Source: Sphacelaria rigidula
Lineage: Eukaryota; Phaeophyceae; Sphacelariales
NCBI GenBank assembly: GCA_964200075.2
Contig: CAXNAA020000159.1
Coordinates: 1-25,610 of the forward strand
Length of the DNA stretch: 25,610 nt
Reading direction: 5' to 3'
This document shows, one piece after another, positions 11,101 through 23,100 of the stretch. Positions within the stretch are counted from its first letter, which is position 1. Each line of letters starts with the position of its first letter. The position numbers and the translations under genes are program-made. The notes below the pieces were generated by a model. It did not search any database, was not told where the DNA came from, and saw only the letters and a program-made list of their open reading frames with translations.

Positions 11101-14100
11101 AAATGTCTCTGAATCTGTGGTTGATCAGCCGACAAACTTCACGTCAGACATAGATTACGCGCGACATACACTCTCCGTCTCACCCGGCAATGCACCAGGA
11201 GCAAGAGCCGGCGTGGAAGGCATCGATGCCAAAGTTGATGCGAAGGAGAAAGAGACGCTCGAGCGGCTAGCGGCAAATATGCCGCCGACGGGATCTATGG
11301 GATCGGCTGTGGACAGTGCCCGTTCTAGCGATACCCATGAGGTGGTGGTCAGTTTCGACCGAAACGCTCGCCTGGGGACGGGAGGAGAAAGATCCGAGGA
11401 ATCGAGACAAAGTGAAAGCGAGAGATGGGCACGACGTACAACTGGAGATGATGAGCGCGGGGAGCTTCAGACCTTGGTCGCAGAGGTAGTGCCAGCGTCT
11501 TCTGAACTTTCCAGCTCGCTCTCCAGTCTTGGACCACGTTTGGGACAGAGTGTCGCTCTCAAGGTTGCGTTCGACGCCAACGTGGACTGCGCTTCAGATA
11601 TCACGCGTTCACAGATTGCTTGTGGTTCTTCCAACAACGAGCGCGCTTTCCTATCTGGAACCAGCTCATTGGCGTACTCAGGGCGCCTCGTCCACGAACA
11701 AGTAGACCCGAGGAACACACGTTCGGTCAATCCTTCGACGATGTTGACGGTAGTCGGGAAGGATACAGAAGTGCTTGGAGCTGTGGCGTCAACGACAGAA
11801 ATGAACGCAAGAAACGGCGGTCGATTGTTTACGGCATATCCAGGACCGTCAACGCCACGAGAGACCATTTGTCAAGCGATGGGGTTATCTTCGTCGACCT
11901 TCCCCGGCTCAAGTGACAGTGGTGCGTTTTTTTTCCTGGATTATAGTCCAGATGCGTCACTGCATAAGGAAACTCACGCACCAATGGTGGCTTCTAACCA
12001 GCAGCATGCCCAAGAGCTGAAGCTGGGCCACGGGTTGCAGAGCCTGCAAAGCCTACAGCGTCTCCCCCCATCGTTTAGCTGCTTTGATGCTACCGGCGCT
12101 GTTGCTGCGAGACCTCAAGCAGTAGGCAATGATGGAGACGCTGTTGGACCAGTTGACGGTTGGCAAGGTTTCTCCAACGATTCTGCAGAAAAACCCGACT
12201 GCAGGGCAGCAGCAGCAACAGGAAGGGACGGGAGCAGAAGTCACCATAGATATCGTACCAACGGCGATCGTGGCGGGGGCAGGGGTGGGAACGTTCAAGG
12301 GGTCGTCTGTGTTGGGGGCAGTAGCAGAAGCAGCGGGAGCAACGACAACGACAACAACAGCAGCAGCAGCGGGAGCAGCAGTAGCAACAACAACAACAAC
12401 GACGACCACGACGACCACAACAGCAGCAACAACAGCAACAACAGCAACAACAGCAACAACAGCAACAGCAACAGCATCAGAGAGCAAGGCTTGAAACCTA
12501 TAGTGATCACTTCTTTAGCTACCGTGAACGACGCTCGTTGCAACAGTAAAGCAAAAAGCGGTAGCAGCCGGGGTAGCGCGACGCGGCTGAAACAACGTGT
12601 GTCGGAGGCGTTTTCGACACGGCGCCTCTGCAATATGGCTTTGCGGTGAGCCATTTGTCTGCATTATTTGCTCGTCCACTGGAGCGGGTTGCTTCATCCA
12701 CGGGGGGAAAGCTCGCCACATGTTTGTATCGGCCGCAACTGGTATGTCTATTTTTATCGATATAGCCGCCTCTTTCCATCATTTTTACGTTGGCATATTT
12801 CAAGTTTTAGTCATCTCGACCCTGAAATTGTGTCGACCTGTAGAAAGCTTCAAAATGCCACCACGATCTCTACACACCATTTTCGCTTGCACTCGAACCC
12901 CTTCTGCTCTGATCCCGAAACCATCGCAGGCAGTGGCACCTACGCGTCGCTTATAATAAAGCAAACCGTAGTTTCGCCCACAACGTCAGCGCCACGATCC
13001 TATCCTTGAGTAAGCGGGTGGCCCTTACCAAGTGGCGAGCTGCTCACGCTGGCCAATTGTCCCGCAAGGCGGCGGCAGCCACCCGACAATCTCGTCGACC
13101 CATGGCAGTATCTCGTCTATACCAAAACGGGTCTTCCTCGCGACTGATCTCAGCAGGAGTGGCGGCGAGGCGGGAGGCGGGAAGGAGGGCGGGGGCGGTC
13201 GTAGCGATTGTGGCCATCAGAACATGGCGCCGTCGTGCCGCGGGCTCGGCCATCCTGTCGAAGACGTTCGGTGCATGGGCCAACCGCGTGCAACGAAGTG
13301 CCGACGTGAACTCGCACCTCCGACATGCCTTCCTTAGAAGGGGCATCGAGCGGTGGCGAGTCGTTGCACGCGAATCAATGCGTCGGGTGAGTGGCGCGCA
13401 GAAAACTGCAGAGATTGCAGTTTCTCTTCTGCGAGGAAAGGGACGCAGGCGACTGCGAGCATGGCGCGAACGCCGACGACGACAGAGCGATGCGTACCGG
13501 ACAGCCGATGGCTTACCCCGACAACTCACGGGCTGTGGGGATGCTCAAGCAGTGGCCACAATTTTGCCGTGGATCCGGCGGCGTGTATGTAGTTCGCTCT
13601 TGCTGTGGGCGGCTGTAGCACGGGAGCGGACGGGGGCGCGCGCGGCACGCGCCCATCGGTGTAGCGCGTCGTTGGCTCTTGCCCGAAACAGCAACCGACG
13701 GCGTGGGATCAAGGTGTGGCACGAAAGCGCCGTAAAAAGCGGCCTCAGGAAGCGGCTAGTCGAGAGAGGAGAGGCATACGGTGTTCGGCGTCGGGCAATG
13801 CAGGGACTGCATGGTTTGCGTGTTGCTGCACGGAGGGGTGTGGGCGACCGAGCAGTGCTTGAAATGGCCGACATGCAGAGGAGACGGCGAGGGGCGATAT
13901 GGGTCCTGCGACGAGTGAGGTAAGGGTGTGCGTGTAGCTAGAGTATCGGGGAGGAGGGTGTAGCGTGTGGTGTTGCCGTATGACCGGGCAGCTTTATTTT
14001 TCGGCGACTGGCGTCTTGAACGTTCTTTGGGAAATCGTCCCGCCACAGTTCTCGTCGACGTGTTGCGCTTAATTTATTTCAAAATGAAGGGTATATAAAG

Positions 14101-17100
14101 GTGTGCGTATACTTTATTTACTTCTTACCCTCATCCTCTCTTCTCAAAACACCCTTGCACGGATTTCGATGACAAACCATCCCCTTTCATACTCAAACGG
14201 TTAGTGCGTGACCCTACTGTCTCCCTGCTCGTAATTTTACGCTTGTTGTGTGTGTGTCCAGGCATAAATATACCGTTTTCGAGGCATCTGGATGTACTTC
14301 AAAAGCTCGTGCGGCATAGCACCCCAATACCCCAAACCAAATTCACAGTCTCCATTTACCCTTTCCCTTTTCGCCTATCGAACATACACCGTATTTGCTT
14401 TGCCAGTTACAAGTACCTGAAGATCGACAATCGCCGACCTCTCAGTGTACCCAGAAACCCACTTGGAATATTGTCATGCGTAGTACCGGGAGAGAGATGA
14501 CGAGTAGATTCCTTGAGGCCACGGACTCGTCCTCGTCCTGAGCAAAGGGGAAGGGTTGAAAGTGTGATGAGAGAGAGAGGGGGGAGGGGGGCGTGCTCGT
14601 TTGTTGCTTGCCTTAGTCGTTTGACCATTGACCACGCATCCCTTTCGAGACGGAGCACCGTTCCCGCTCCTAATAGAGACACCGCCAATATTTAGGTGCT
14701 CAGTGCGTTTTCTCTATGCGTTACACAAAAACATTTTACATATCTTATCCCCCCTTCTCTTCCGCCGTCTGTGGCCATCATCTATCTCCTAGTATAGTCA
14801 TCATTTTTTCCGTACTGCCTAATGCGATCAAACGATTTCATGCCACCTTCGTTCACGTCTCGCATTTCCCCCTCTAGCACATCCCGTTCCTCCTTGTATG
14901 GTTCACCTTCTGCCACCATATGAATTCTGCTGTCTGCTGCTTTGCCACAGGGGCAATTGTGTGCATCTATTTCCTCTTCCTTTTGACTACTAGTGTATGT
15001 CTTCCTTCTTTCTGGCAGGTCCAGCTCCCCCACCCGAAATGGAAGTTTCAGTTTCACATTTACTTCCTCCTCCTTTTGACTACTGGTGAATCGCTTTCTT
15101 CTTTCTGGCAGGTCCAAGTCCCCCGCCCTCAATGGCAGTTCCAAATTTTTCGCCGCGTCCATTGGGCCATGCCGGTATGCTTTCATCCCTATTCTCTCCT
15201 TCAACCCCTCGTATATCTTCAGGTGTTCTTCCTCGTCTACTTCGCCTCTCAGCGCTCCTTTTCCCCTCCCTTTCCATCATGTCTCTTCCTTGTGTTTTGT
15301 ACCCCGCACCCTCACCTTTGGACAGTATTTCGTCTTGGTTCCTCCCATCTCCTTCCATACTTTCTCGACTTCTCTATACCACCTTATTCCAGCCTGCCCT
15401 TTCGTTACTTTCTTCCATATAGCCCTATCAACTCTGTCTGCAATCTTGTCTGCAATCTCTTTCTCTGCATGTTCTTTGCGCTATATTGTCATCTCAATTT
15501 CCTCACGTTTGTTTCAAGTGAGTACATTCCCAACTCTGCTCTCAAAGCTGTATCAGTCGCCGTTTTCGAGTATCCAAGTATTTTCTTAGCTGCTGCCATC
15601 TGTACTGTTTTCAACTTCTCCACCAACTTCACGTTCCTCTCCCATGCTACTCCCGCATATTTCAGCTTTGGTACGATCACGTTCATTAGGATACATATCT
15701 TAGTCCTAGTGTCCAGGTGCGGGTCTCTGAGGATCACGTCGATTTCGCTCATCTGTGCCTTACCCTTTTATTTTACTCTGTTTATGTGTGCATCCCAAGA
15801 ACAGTTTTCTTATATCTCTATGCCAAGGTATGTATACTGGTCTACGATCGGTAGTTCCTCTTCTCGCAACTTCGATTTGAACTCTACCGGATTTTTCCTT
15901 ATCTTCGTTACAGACGAGTACCGCGTATTTGTTCACGTTCGCTGTCACTGTCCATTTCCTAGGGTATTCTAGCGCCTTGTCTATTTGTTTCTGTAATTCT
16001 TCTGGTGTTTCTGAAATCCCCACGAAATCATCCGCATCAATCGTGATACCATATTTTCCCGCAACTTGACTCGTTGTTTTGCTGCTTCTACTGCTATTAT
16101 CAGGCCATTCATGAATACTTGGAATGAAGTGGGTGATAACGTACATCCTTGTGCAACCCCTTGTAAAACATCAGAATATTTCGATATTTCCCCGCCCAGC
16201 ATCATGGCACTTTTGGCACATTCTGTCATCTTCTTTACCATTCTCACATCTTTCCTCTGATCCCAGCTTCCCACAACTTTTTCCACATCAAACTTCTCCA
16301 CGTTGTCATAGGTCTTTTGCACGTCCAGAAAGAAATAGTACATTGTCAGCCCGGTGTCTTTCCTACCTTGAATAATCTTACCTTGTGCGTACACATGGTC
16401 CATGCAAATACGGTTTGGTCTTAATCCTGCTTGTGCCTCGCTGATTTCGTGCTTCCTTTTCTAGCATCGTTCCTACTTTGTCGTTCAGAATTTTACAGAA
16501 TGTTTTCCCTACCGTGCTCAGTAGTGTTATCCCTCTATAATTCCCTGGGTCAGCCTTGTCTCCTTTCTTGCAAAGGTTGACTACTACTCCATCTCTCCAC
16601 CTCTTGGGTGCGCACTCGTTTCCCCCCCATATCCAGTTGTACAGCATAATCATCATGGTAGTCCTTCCCTTTCCCCCGTACTTTAGAATTTCGTTCACTA
16701 TTCCGTCTGCCCCTGCTGCCTTTCTGTTCTTGAATATAGCTATTCACTCACTTCACCTCTAGTAAACTCTCTCTTCAGTTCTTTGGAGCCACTATCCTCC
16801 CGTTTTGACGTCTCCACATTTGCCCCTGCCCACGTGTTGATTTCTTCTCAGGATTCCATGTCAAACTCCGTGGTTGTTCTTGGTGTTCCTAGGTTACGGT
16901 AGTGCTCGACCAGCACCTCTCTCTTCCCCTTCGATCAGTTTACCGCTCTGTGCCCATAGTGTGACTATCCCCTTGTCTATATTTCCGGCCTGGTCTGCTT
17001 TTATCCCATTTATCCCTCCCCACATTTGTTTCATTCCGCCATCGAAGTATTAATTTGTTCACTACATCTTCCCATACTTCTTTTTTTTTCGTCTCCATCA

Positions 17101-20100
17101 TTTTTTTACTCTCTTTCGAGCTTTAGTGTATTCCTCCCATCCTACCGTAGTTTTACTCGATATCCATCTTGCGTGGGCCTTTCTCCTTACTCTTATGGCC
17201 TCTTTTACTCCCTCATCCCACCATTTCACTGCTCTGTTGCATACGATCAGTTTCTTCTTTCTTCTCGCTGTGTTCTTGACCAACTGCTCCCATCCTTCTA
17301 TAATCTTCGCTCCTGCCCAATCCATTTCCATTTCGCTATCGACTGCACCTACGCTTTCCAACAGCTCGGGAAAATTCACTGTATTTTTGGCCATCTCTTC
17401 TTGGAACTCTTGCAATTTTTCTTCAATCTCTAGTGCATATATTCTCTATTTGTACAACTTCCTACCCCGCCCATTCCTTTAAGCCCTCGTCTGCTGGCTT
17501 TCTGTCCATATTAGGCAACGATCTGTAGTTCCGACATCCTCTGCACATACAGGTACGTCTATGTCCTCACTATTTCCGTGCTCTACCACTCTTTAGTCAA
17601 AAACTGAGCGTTCTCTCTCGCCTTTGCATTTTCTAGTCCATGTCCATTGCGCCTCTGGCTCTTGTGCTCTATCGTTCAGCGTGATGTCATCCCATCTATT
17701 CTGGATGCCAGTCTACACCTTTCGGTGTACGTGGGCGCATCAGCCGGGGTCACACACAAGGAAGGTCAACACAGGACTTCTATCTTGTTTTAGTACCCCA
17801 CCTTTCTTTTGCGGTGGCTGGCTTATCTTTTAGCGCGAGACGGGTTCAGCGGTCGTCGACCGCGAAGTCGAACTTTGTGTACCCACGACGCAATGCTCTC
17901 CACCGTTGGGCATAGGGTGAGAAAAAATCCAGGTCGCGTGACTTCACCGAGATTCGAACCCACGACCCAACCGTCAGAAGTTTTCGAGGATTTCAACTGA
18001 GCCACCGGAGCAACCGGCATTTTAAAGTTCAAACTATTCCGACCGGCTATGAGTACTCGAATATTTTCCCGCTCTCACAAAACAAATCTTTGCTCAAATT
18101 AAAACGTTCCACTTTTCTTCTCGTTCTCTTTTTTTTTCAAGTTATTCCTCTTCTTTTAACTTCTACCCTTTTGTTTTTTTTCATTTTTTTTGTTTGTTTG
18201 CTTCCTTTTCTCGTTTTTATATTTCCACCTTTCCTTGAGATTACGTCATGTAGTCATTCTGTCAATTTACCTCGGATATGCCGTATCTAATGACCATGGC
18301 TGGGCTCGGGGCATATCGGTTCATGTTAATGTTAGACAATCAATCGTTCAATGGATCAAATGAAACAACATAAACTAAAAATCAACGAAACATATCGAAA
18401 CTGTACGTGCTTGATCTGATTTTTGGATGTACTTACTCCCTGTGCAGGTGCCTTCCTACGATCATTCTCAGGGCGTACATTGCCTGAGGTCTGCATACTC
18501 CTGGTTCCCCAACCCTTCCTTTTCGATGTTGGTATTGTCAGCACGATCCACAAGGGAAATTTACTCCGCCCCCCCGCCTTCCCAACCCTTCCCGCCGGCC
18601 CCGCCCTGCCGGCCCGCGCTGCGCCATTTTTTCGTTCTTCGCGGCATCGCTCCACCAACCAACGCGGCCGCTAAAAAAAGGCAAATGCTTGCGTCAAGGA
18701 GGAGGATTCTTCGGCGAGCTTGCGCCTTAAGGCTTCGCGTAACGGCTCGGGCAGGCCTGCGCCGATGGCGAAGCCTTGCGCTTGAAGCGGGGAGAAGAAT
18801 CGGACGCGCGCATGGCATCGCGGAGGGTTGGCTCCGGGAGCGTGCCCTCTTGGCCGGTTTTGCGGCGATGACCGCGGAGGCCGCTGGGCGGTTCATACTC
18901 AAGAGGTTTGAATTGGAAGGAGTTCGTTGTTGTTGTTGTTGTTGTTGTCGTTGTCGTTGTTATTGTTGTTGCTCTTGTCTTATGTTGTTGTCGTTGTTGA
19001 CGTTGACGTTGTCATCGTTGTCGTTGTCGTTCGTGTTGTATACAAGTGTAATAAGACTTGAAGAGAGCGCGGGCCGTACTTTATCTCGTCGCTACGTGCA
19101 CTCAGGTCGATGCGAGCGGCGCAAGGACACCTCTCACACCGCGGTCTATCGCGTGCCCTAGCCTCGTGGCGTGCTTGGAGCCTCGGTCGAAGTGCGTCGG
19201 CAGACGTTTCAGCCGCGGCTGGGGATTTATACGCCACCCGGTTGTTGGCAGCGGGGTTGCGGGGTCTGGCTCGCGTGGCCAGGTGAGCAGAGATCCAAAA
19301 ATGCAGCTTCGACCGGGCGATGCTGATTGTATCACACATCAATTCGACGAATTGTGTTTCATCTTTCTCGGGGCAAGGCAGCTGATTAATCAATCGATAA
19401 TCGATCCTGCAAGTACCCATTCATCTGGTTCTAGAAGGTGAACGACTCTCGTGACTGATGGCGTTGGATGGACTGCCCCTACTTGTATGTGTAGAGGAAG
19501 TGGGGGCTCGGGGAATTTTGTTCGTCGTTGCTCATGGGGGGCTCATTTCGGCGTGTATACTGCACAGCGCATTGCTTTTTCGGTGGTTTGTGGCGACTAT
19601 GGATAACTCTTCCGTCCTTGTCAGCAACTTAAGAATACTATGCTTCCGCGGAAGACCGGCTACTGCGAGGGCAATGGTCATGCTCCAGTTGCAGAATCTG
19701 GGTTCGTGGATGTGGTGTGGAGCACAAGCAGGTTGATAGTCCCAGAGAGGGAGTCGGGACCAGATAGCCAGCACGATATTGAGTGTGGGCGATGACCTCT
19801 CGTGGATGTTATCTAGGGAACCCGAACAACGGATATCCAGAAACGCGAAGAACGTGCTCTCTACACTTTATGATCACGGCTGTATCCCTGGGGGTCGGTT
19901 CGAGTGCGACAATCAATCCCAAAAAGCAAAACACAAGGAGTACTAAAGATAGCATTAGAAGACGCAGGAACACGGTTCGGTCAACGCCTCTTGTTACGTC
20001 AGGATCGTCAGTCTAACCGTCGAGTATTTTTCATGTTGCTCATTACGCTCGTGCAGGGTTTTTGACTCGTTGTCGGTGGTCCACGTCTTCTTCTCCCTTT

Positions 20101-23100
20101 TCCAAGTTTCATCCGCTTGTGTTTTGTACCAAGGCGAGGCGATACTACTTCGAACGGTGATCGAATGCATGCCTTGTATGTAGGAGGTCAAGCATGCGAC
20201 CATCAGTTGGCGACGCATGTTTTCTACACGATTAAGAAGGATGCTTACCGTACACTTTTCACACCCTGGATGATGACAATAGATTCCATCGTCAAAAAGT
20301 GTTCTGGGTACAGCATCGACTATTGAGTCTATTGCAATAGACAATAGATTTCACACTGTGCACAGTATATATTTTTACAACGGGAGACACTTTCTACGAT
20401 AGCCCCCCCCAAAAAAGTGCGTGGTTTTGGGAGGCAAAATCTTGGCGTTATTCGAAACGGGAAAAGGTGAGCACAATGAGCAGCTGGGAATTCCCACGTT
20501 TGGGTTCGTTCTAGCCAATGTCGCCACTATGAGGCGCTTCATGCAGCCTGAACCCAAGCATTAGGCGCTGTATGGCCATTTTTTTCGTGACACTTTTGGG
20601 CCGCTTTTGGGGGAGGACTATCGTAGACAGTGTCGGAACCTATTGTCCAGGGTGTGACATTTTCAGTAAGGAACAGCCGCAGATTGTAACCGCCAATCTT
20701 CGACAAGGGAGAAAGCAGATACTTAGGCTGGTACACAAATGGCAGAAACAAAAACAATAGAGATATTTCCGCAAGTCCGCTGTTTGTTCACAATGAAAGC
20801 AGGGAGAGGCCAGCCCGGCGGCGAGACATGCACAGGGCGAAATTGCACCTGCTCCGTAGCGCCGGATTGGAACGATGGCTCGTTGCCGTGGCCGCTGCTC
20901 GACATAACAGGGCAATGAACTCGGCCGCGACGGTGCACTGGGCTAGGAGTCTTATGGCAAAAGTGAGTCCGTCAGTACGACGGTGATAAGACAGCAGTGT
21001 AATGGCGTGGTCCTTCCTCAAAAATGCGGCACGGTGGGTACAGGCTGGTTCCAGCGAAGGATCTAAAAATGTGTCCCCGGTGATCTGTCGCTCGAGGTTT
21101 GAGAATCATCGCCGGAAACTGTAAAGAGAGGAGCGCATCGATCATTGGAAAGCATCCCATCCATTGGTGGTATTTCTTTTTCCTTTTCTTTTCTTTTTTC
21201 TCTCATCATTTCTTTTATTTTATTTTCGTTGTGAGTCAGGTCCACCGAGCAATTCTCTGAAGCAAGTCTTCAGTTTTATCTCCAGAATGAATTAGAGGAC
21301 TCTTTTGTGAATAAAAATCCCCAAGGAGGACCTTCGATCGAATGGTCGGTGCTCCCTTATCCTCAAAGCTTAGGACCCATCCCCTAAACCCCGAGAAAAA
21401 GTTTGAAGGTACTCCATGTACATTCCCAAGGGCCTCGAAGTCCCATGCGGCTTTTGTTCAATTGATTGATTGTCGCACATGAACTAACCACTGAGGAATA
21501 CAGTCGTGGTTATCATCCACAAAATGGATGTACCCGAGGTAAACAAAACGGAAACACCTGCTATTGTCTGTATTTTTCGAAGTATTTGTTTTGCCCTTAA
21601 ATTTTGAATTGCAACGACTCAGGAGCCAACATAGGTATCGTTGTGTCTGGCCTTGGTGTCAGCTATGCTTCCACCAACTCTCAGCGTAGTAGACGCAGAA
21701 TAAGGGTGCAATATCTTGAATTTTGCTCCAAACTGTCACCAACGGACACCGTCATCACGTCTTCACGTCGTATTTGGTTTCCCAGGATAGTCTGACACGG
21801 TGGCAATGCCCGGACGACCGATCAAGGCGCGCGGCTACGGGGAACCCTAACTGACGTATTGTGTTTCTCTATGCCGTCATTCGCCCTACTCGCGCCAGGG
21901 AGATTGTGATTAAGTAGTGGAATCGGCGTGTAATGATGGGTGGTGATGGTAGGTCATTTCGCAATAGTTTCAACGTAGGGTCATACTAGTTTTCCACGAA
22001 ATTTAAGCTGACGAGTGACGAGAGTAACCGAGCAGAAGACAAGGGCGTCGGAAGGCGATGGGTGTGGACATACTCTGGCTCGTGGCCCACCATTCCACGG
22101 GCAGCAGTACAATAGTACAGTACAGAAGTGAGCGATTGATACTTGTAGGTTAGCTGTTCAGAGGCCCGGATGTTTCTCACAAGAAATAGCTGTGGTCGAA
22201 GGTAATCCAGTCGCTGCCGTTCTCTGGCAGTTATAACGAGAAGTATGGAGGAAGACGAAATTTCGAGGACAGGAGCGTATCCGCAAGAGGACCTCGGCCA
22301 CTCAAATCCGGCCAAGTGCGGTGTATGTAGAGGGTTGGTTTGGAAGACTCCAAGACCCTGGTCGTTCGCGTTCCTTCGTCAACTGTTTTTCTGTCAGTGT
22401 GCTGGTGACTTATGGTTGACCCGGCTGAACATACGGTCCAGTGGGCATCGGTTCCTAAATAGGGAGGGGGGACTAGCAATTTGGTCGAGGGGTTCGGTCG
22501 CCCACGGCACTCACTGAGTTTTCGTCTATCGTTAGGTGTGGCTTGGTTTGAACACTGGTAAGAGGAGATGCGAGCTGGGGCGGTTGATGAATGTTGGTGT
22601 GTAAGTTTTTCATGATGCTTTTTAGACGTGTCCACAGGGGAAAGGCGGGGACGAAACTCCGCTCCCCCGCTAGTTTCATGCCACAAGCCTTTAGGCAACT
22701 TGCTGCATTTTTTAGAGCGCTATTTCCGTTTATGTGTCATTACAGCATCCAAAGCCCTCAATATCCGTCGTGAGCACCCTCAGGGACAGCGAGCTCACGC
22801 ATTTATGCACAGGGCTTTTAGGTGTGGCGCAGTATCAGGTTGGGCTGTGCGTTTAGAGCGCTGGTAACCGGCAGCTGCACTGAATTTCGGGTCGAGCATA
22901 TGTTCGACCATGAAGATGAATATCGTGAAAGTTCCAAGTCGAACACAAAACACGAAGCGTAACGCTTGTAACGACCACACATGTAATTGATATGAAAACT
23001 GTCGGAAGGCGCACGTTTCCACGGGCAACAAAAAACAGTTTTGAGGGTGAAAGGGTGCAAGAATGTATGGAAAAGCTGCAAACATGCAAAAATGTGCAGC

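Larger units (their letters stand above)
14595..17740 (-). mobile_element. Degenerate 5'-truncated non-LTR retrotransposon (LINE)
   Basis: On the minus strand, consecutive fragments of one LINE polyprotein follow each other in the correct order but in shifting frames. They are an endonuclease C-terminal piece (17481-17700), a linker (17098-17415), reverse-transcriptase motifs (15489-16698) and a C-terminal zinc-knuckle region (14782-15204), then further decayed coding as far as about 14595, including GDR*WPQTA and SIRSGNGAPSRKGC. Frameshifts and stop codons interrupt every domain, so it cannot be active. The 5' end including most of the endonuclease is absent, the usual result of incomplete reverse transcription. 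It lies antisense within intron 4 of the Sfi1-like gene. The clade cannot be decided from this sequence alone. Confidence 0.85.

Noticed and set aside
12053-12654. Long minus-strand frames rich in Leu or Val/Ala
   Set aside because: They are antisense readings of the AGC/AAC repeat of exon 3. Triplet repeats keep several frames open at once.
14090-14102. TATATAAAG as a promoter
   Set aside because: It lies in intron 4 with no supported gene downstream on the same strand before the LINE.
14920-15972. 350-codon plus-strand frame rich in Phe, Ser, Leu and Cys
   Set aside because: It is the reverse strand of the LINE coding region. The minus strand holds the recognisable reverse-transcriptase and C-terminal motifs.
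19625-19735. Possible extra exon with GSWMW and an acceptor CTTGTCAG
   Set aside because: It enters in the right phase but has no donor in phase 2, and the Leu/Arg-Trp core is poor. It was left out of the model.
19994-20344. 116-codon minus-strand frame with several Cys and His residues
   Set aside because: It lies in intron 6, shows no recognisable zinc-finger spacing or start context, and its 5' end overlaps the palindrome.
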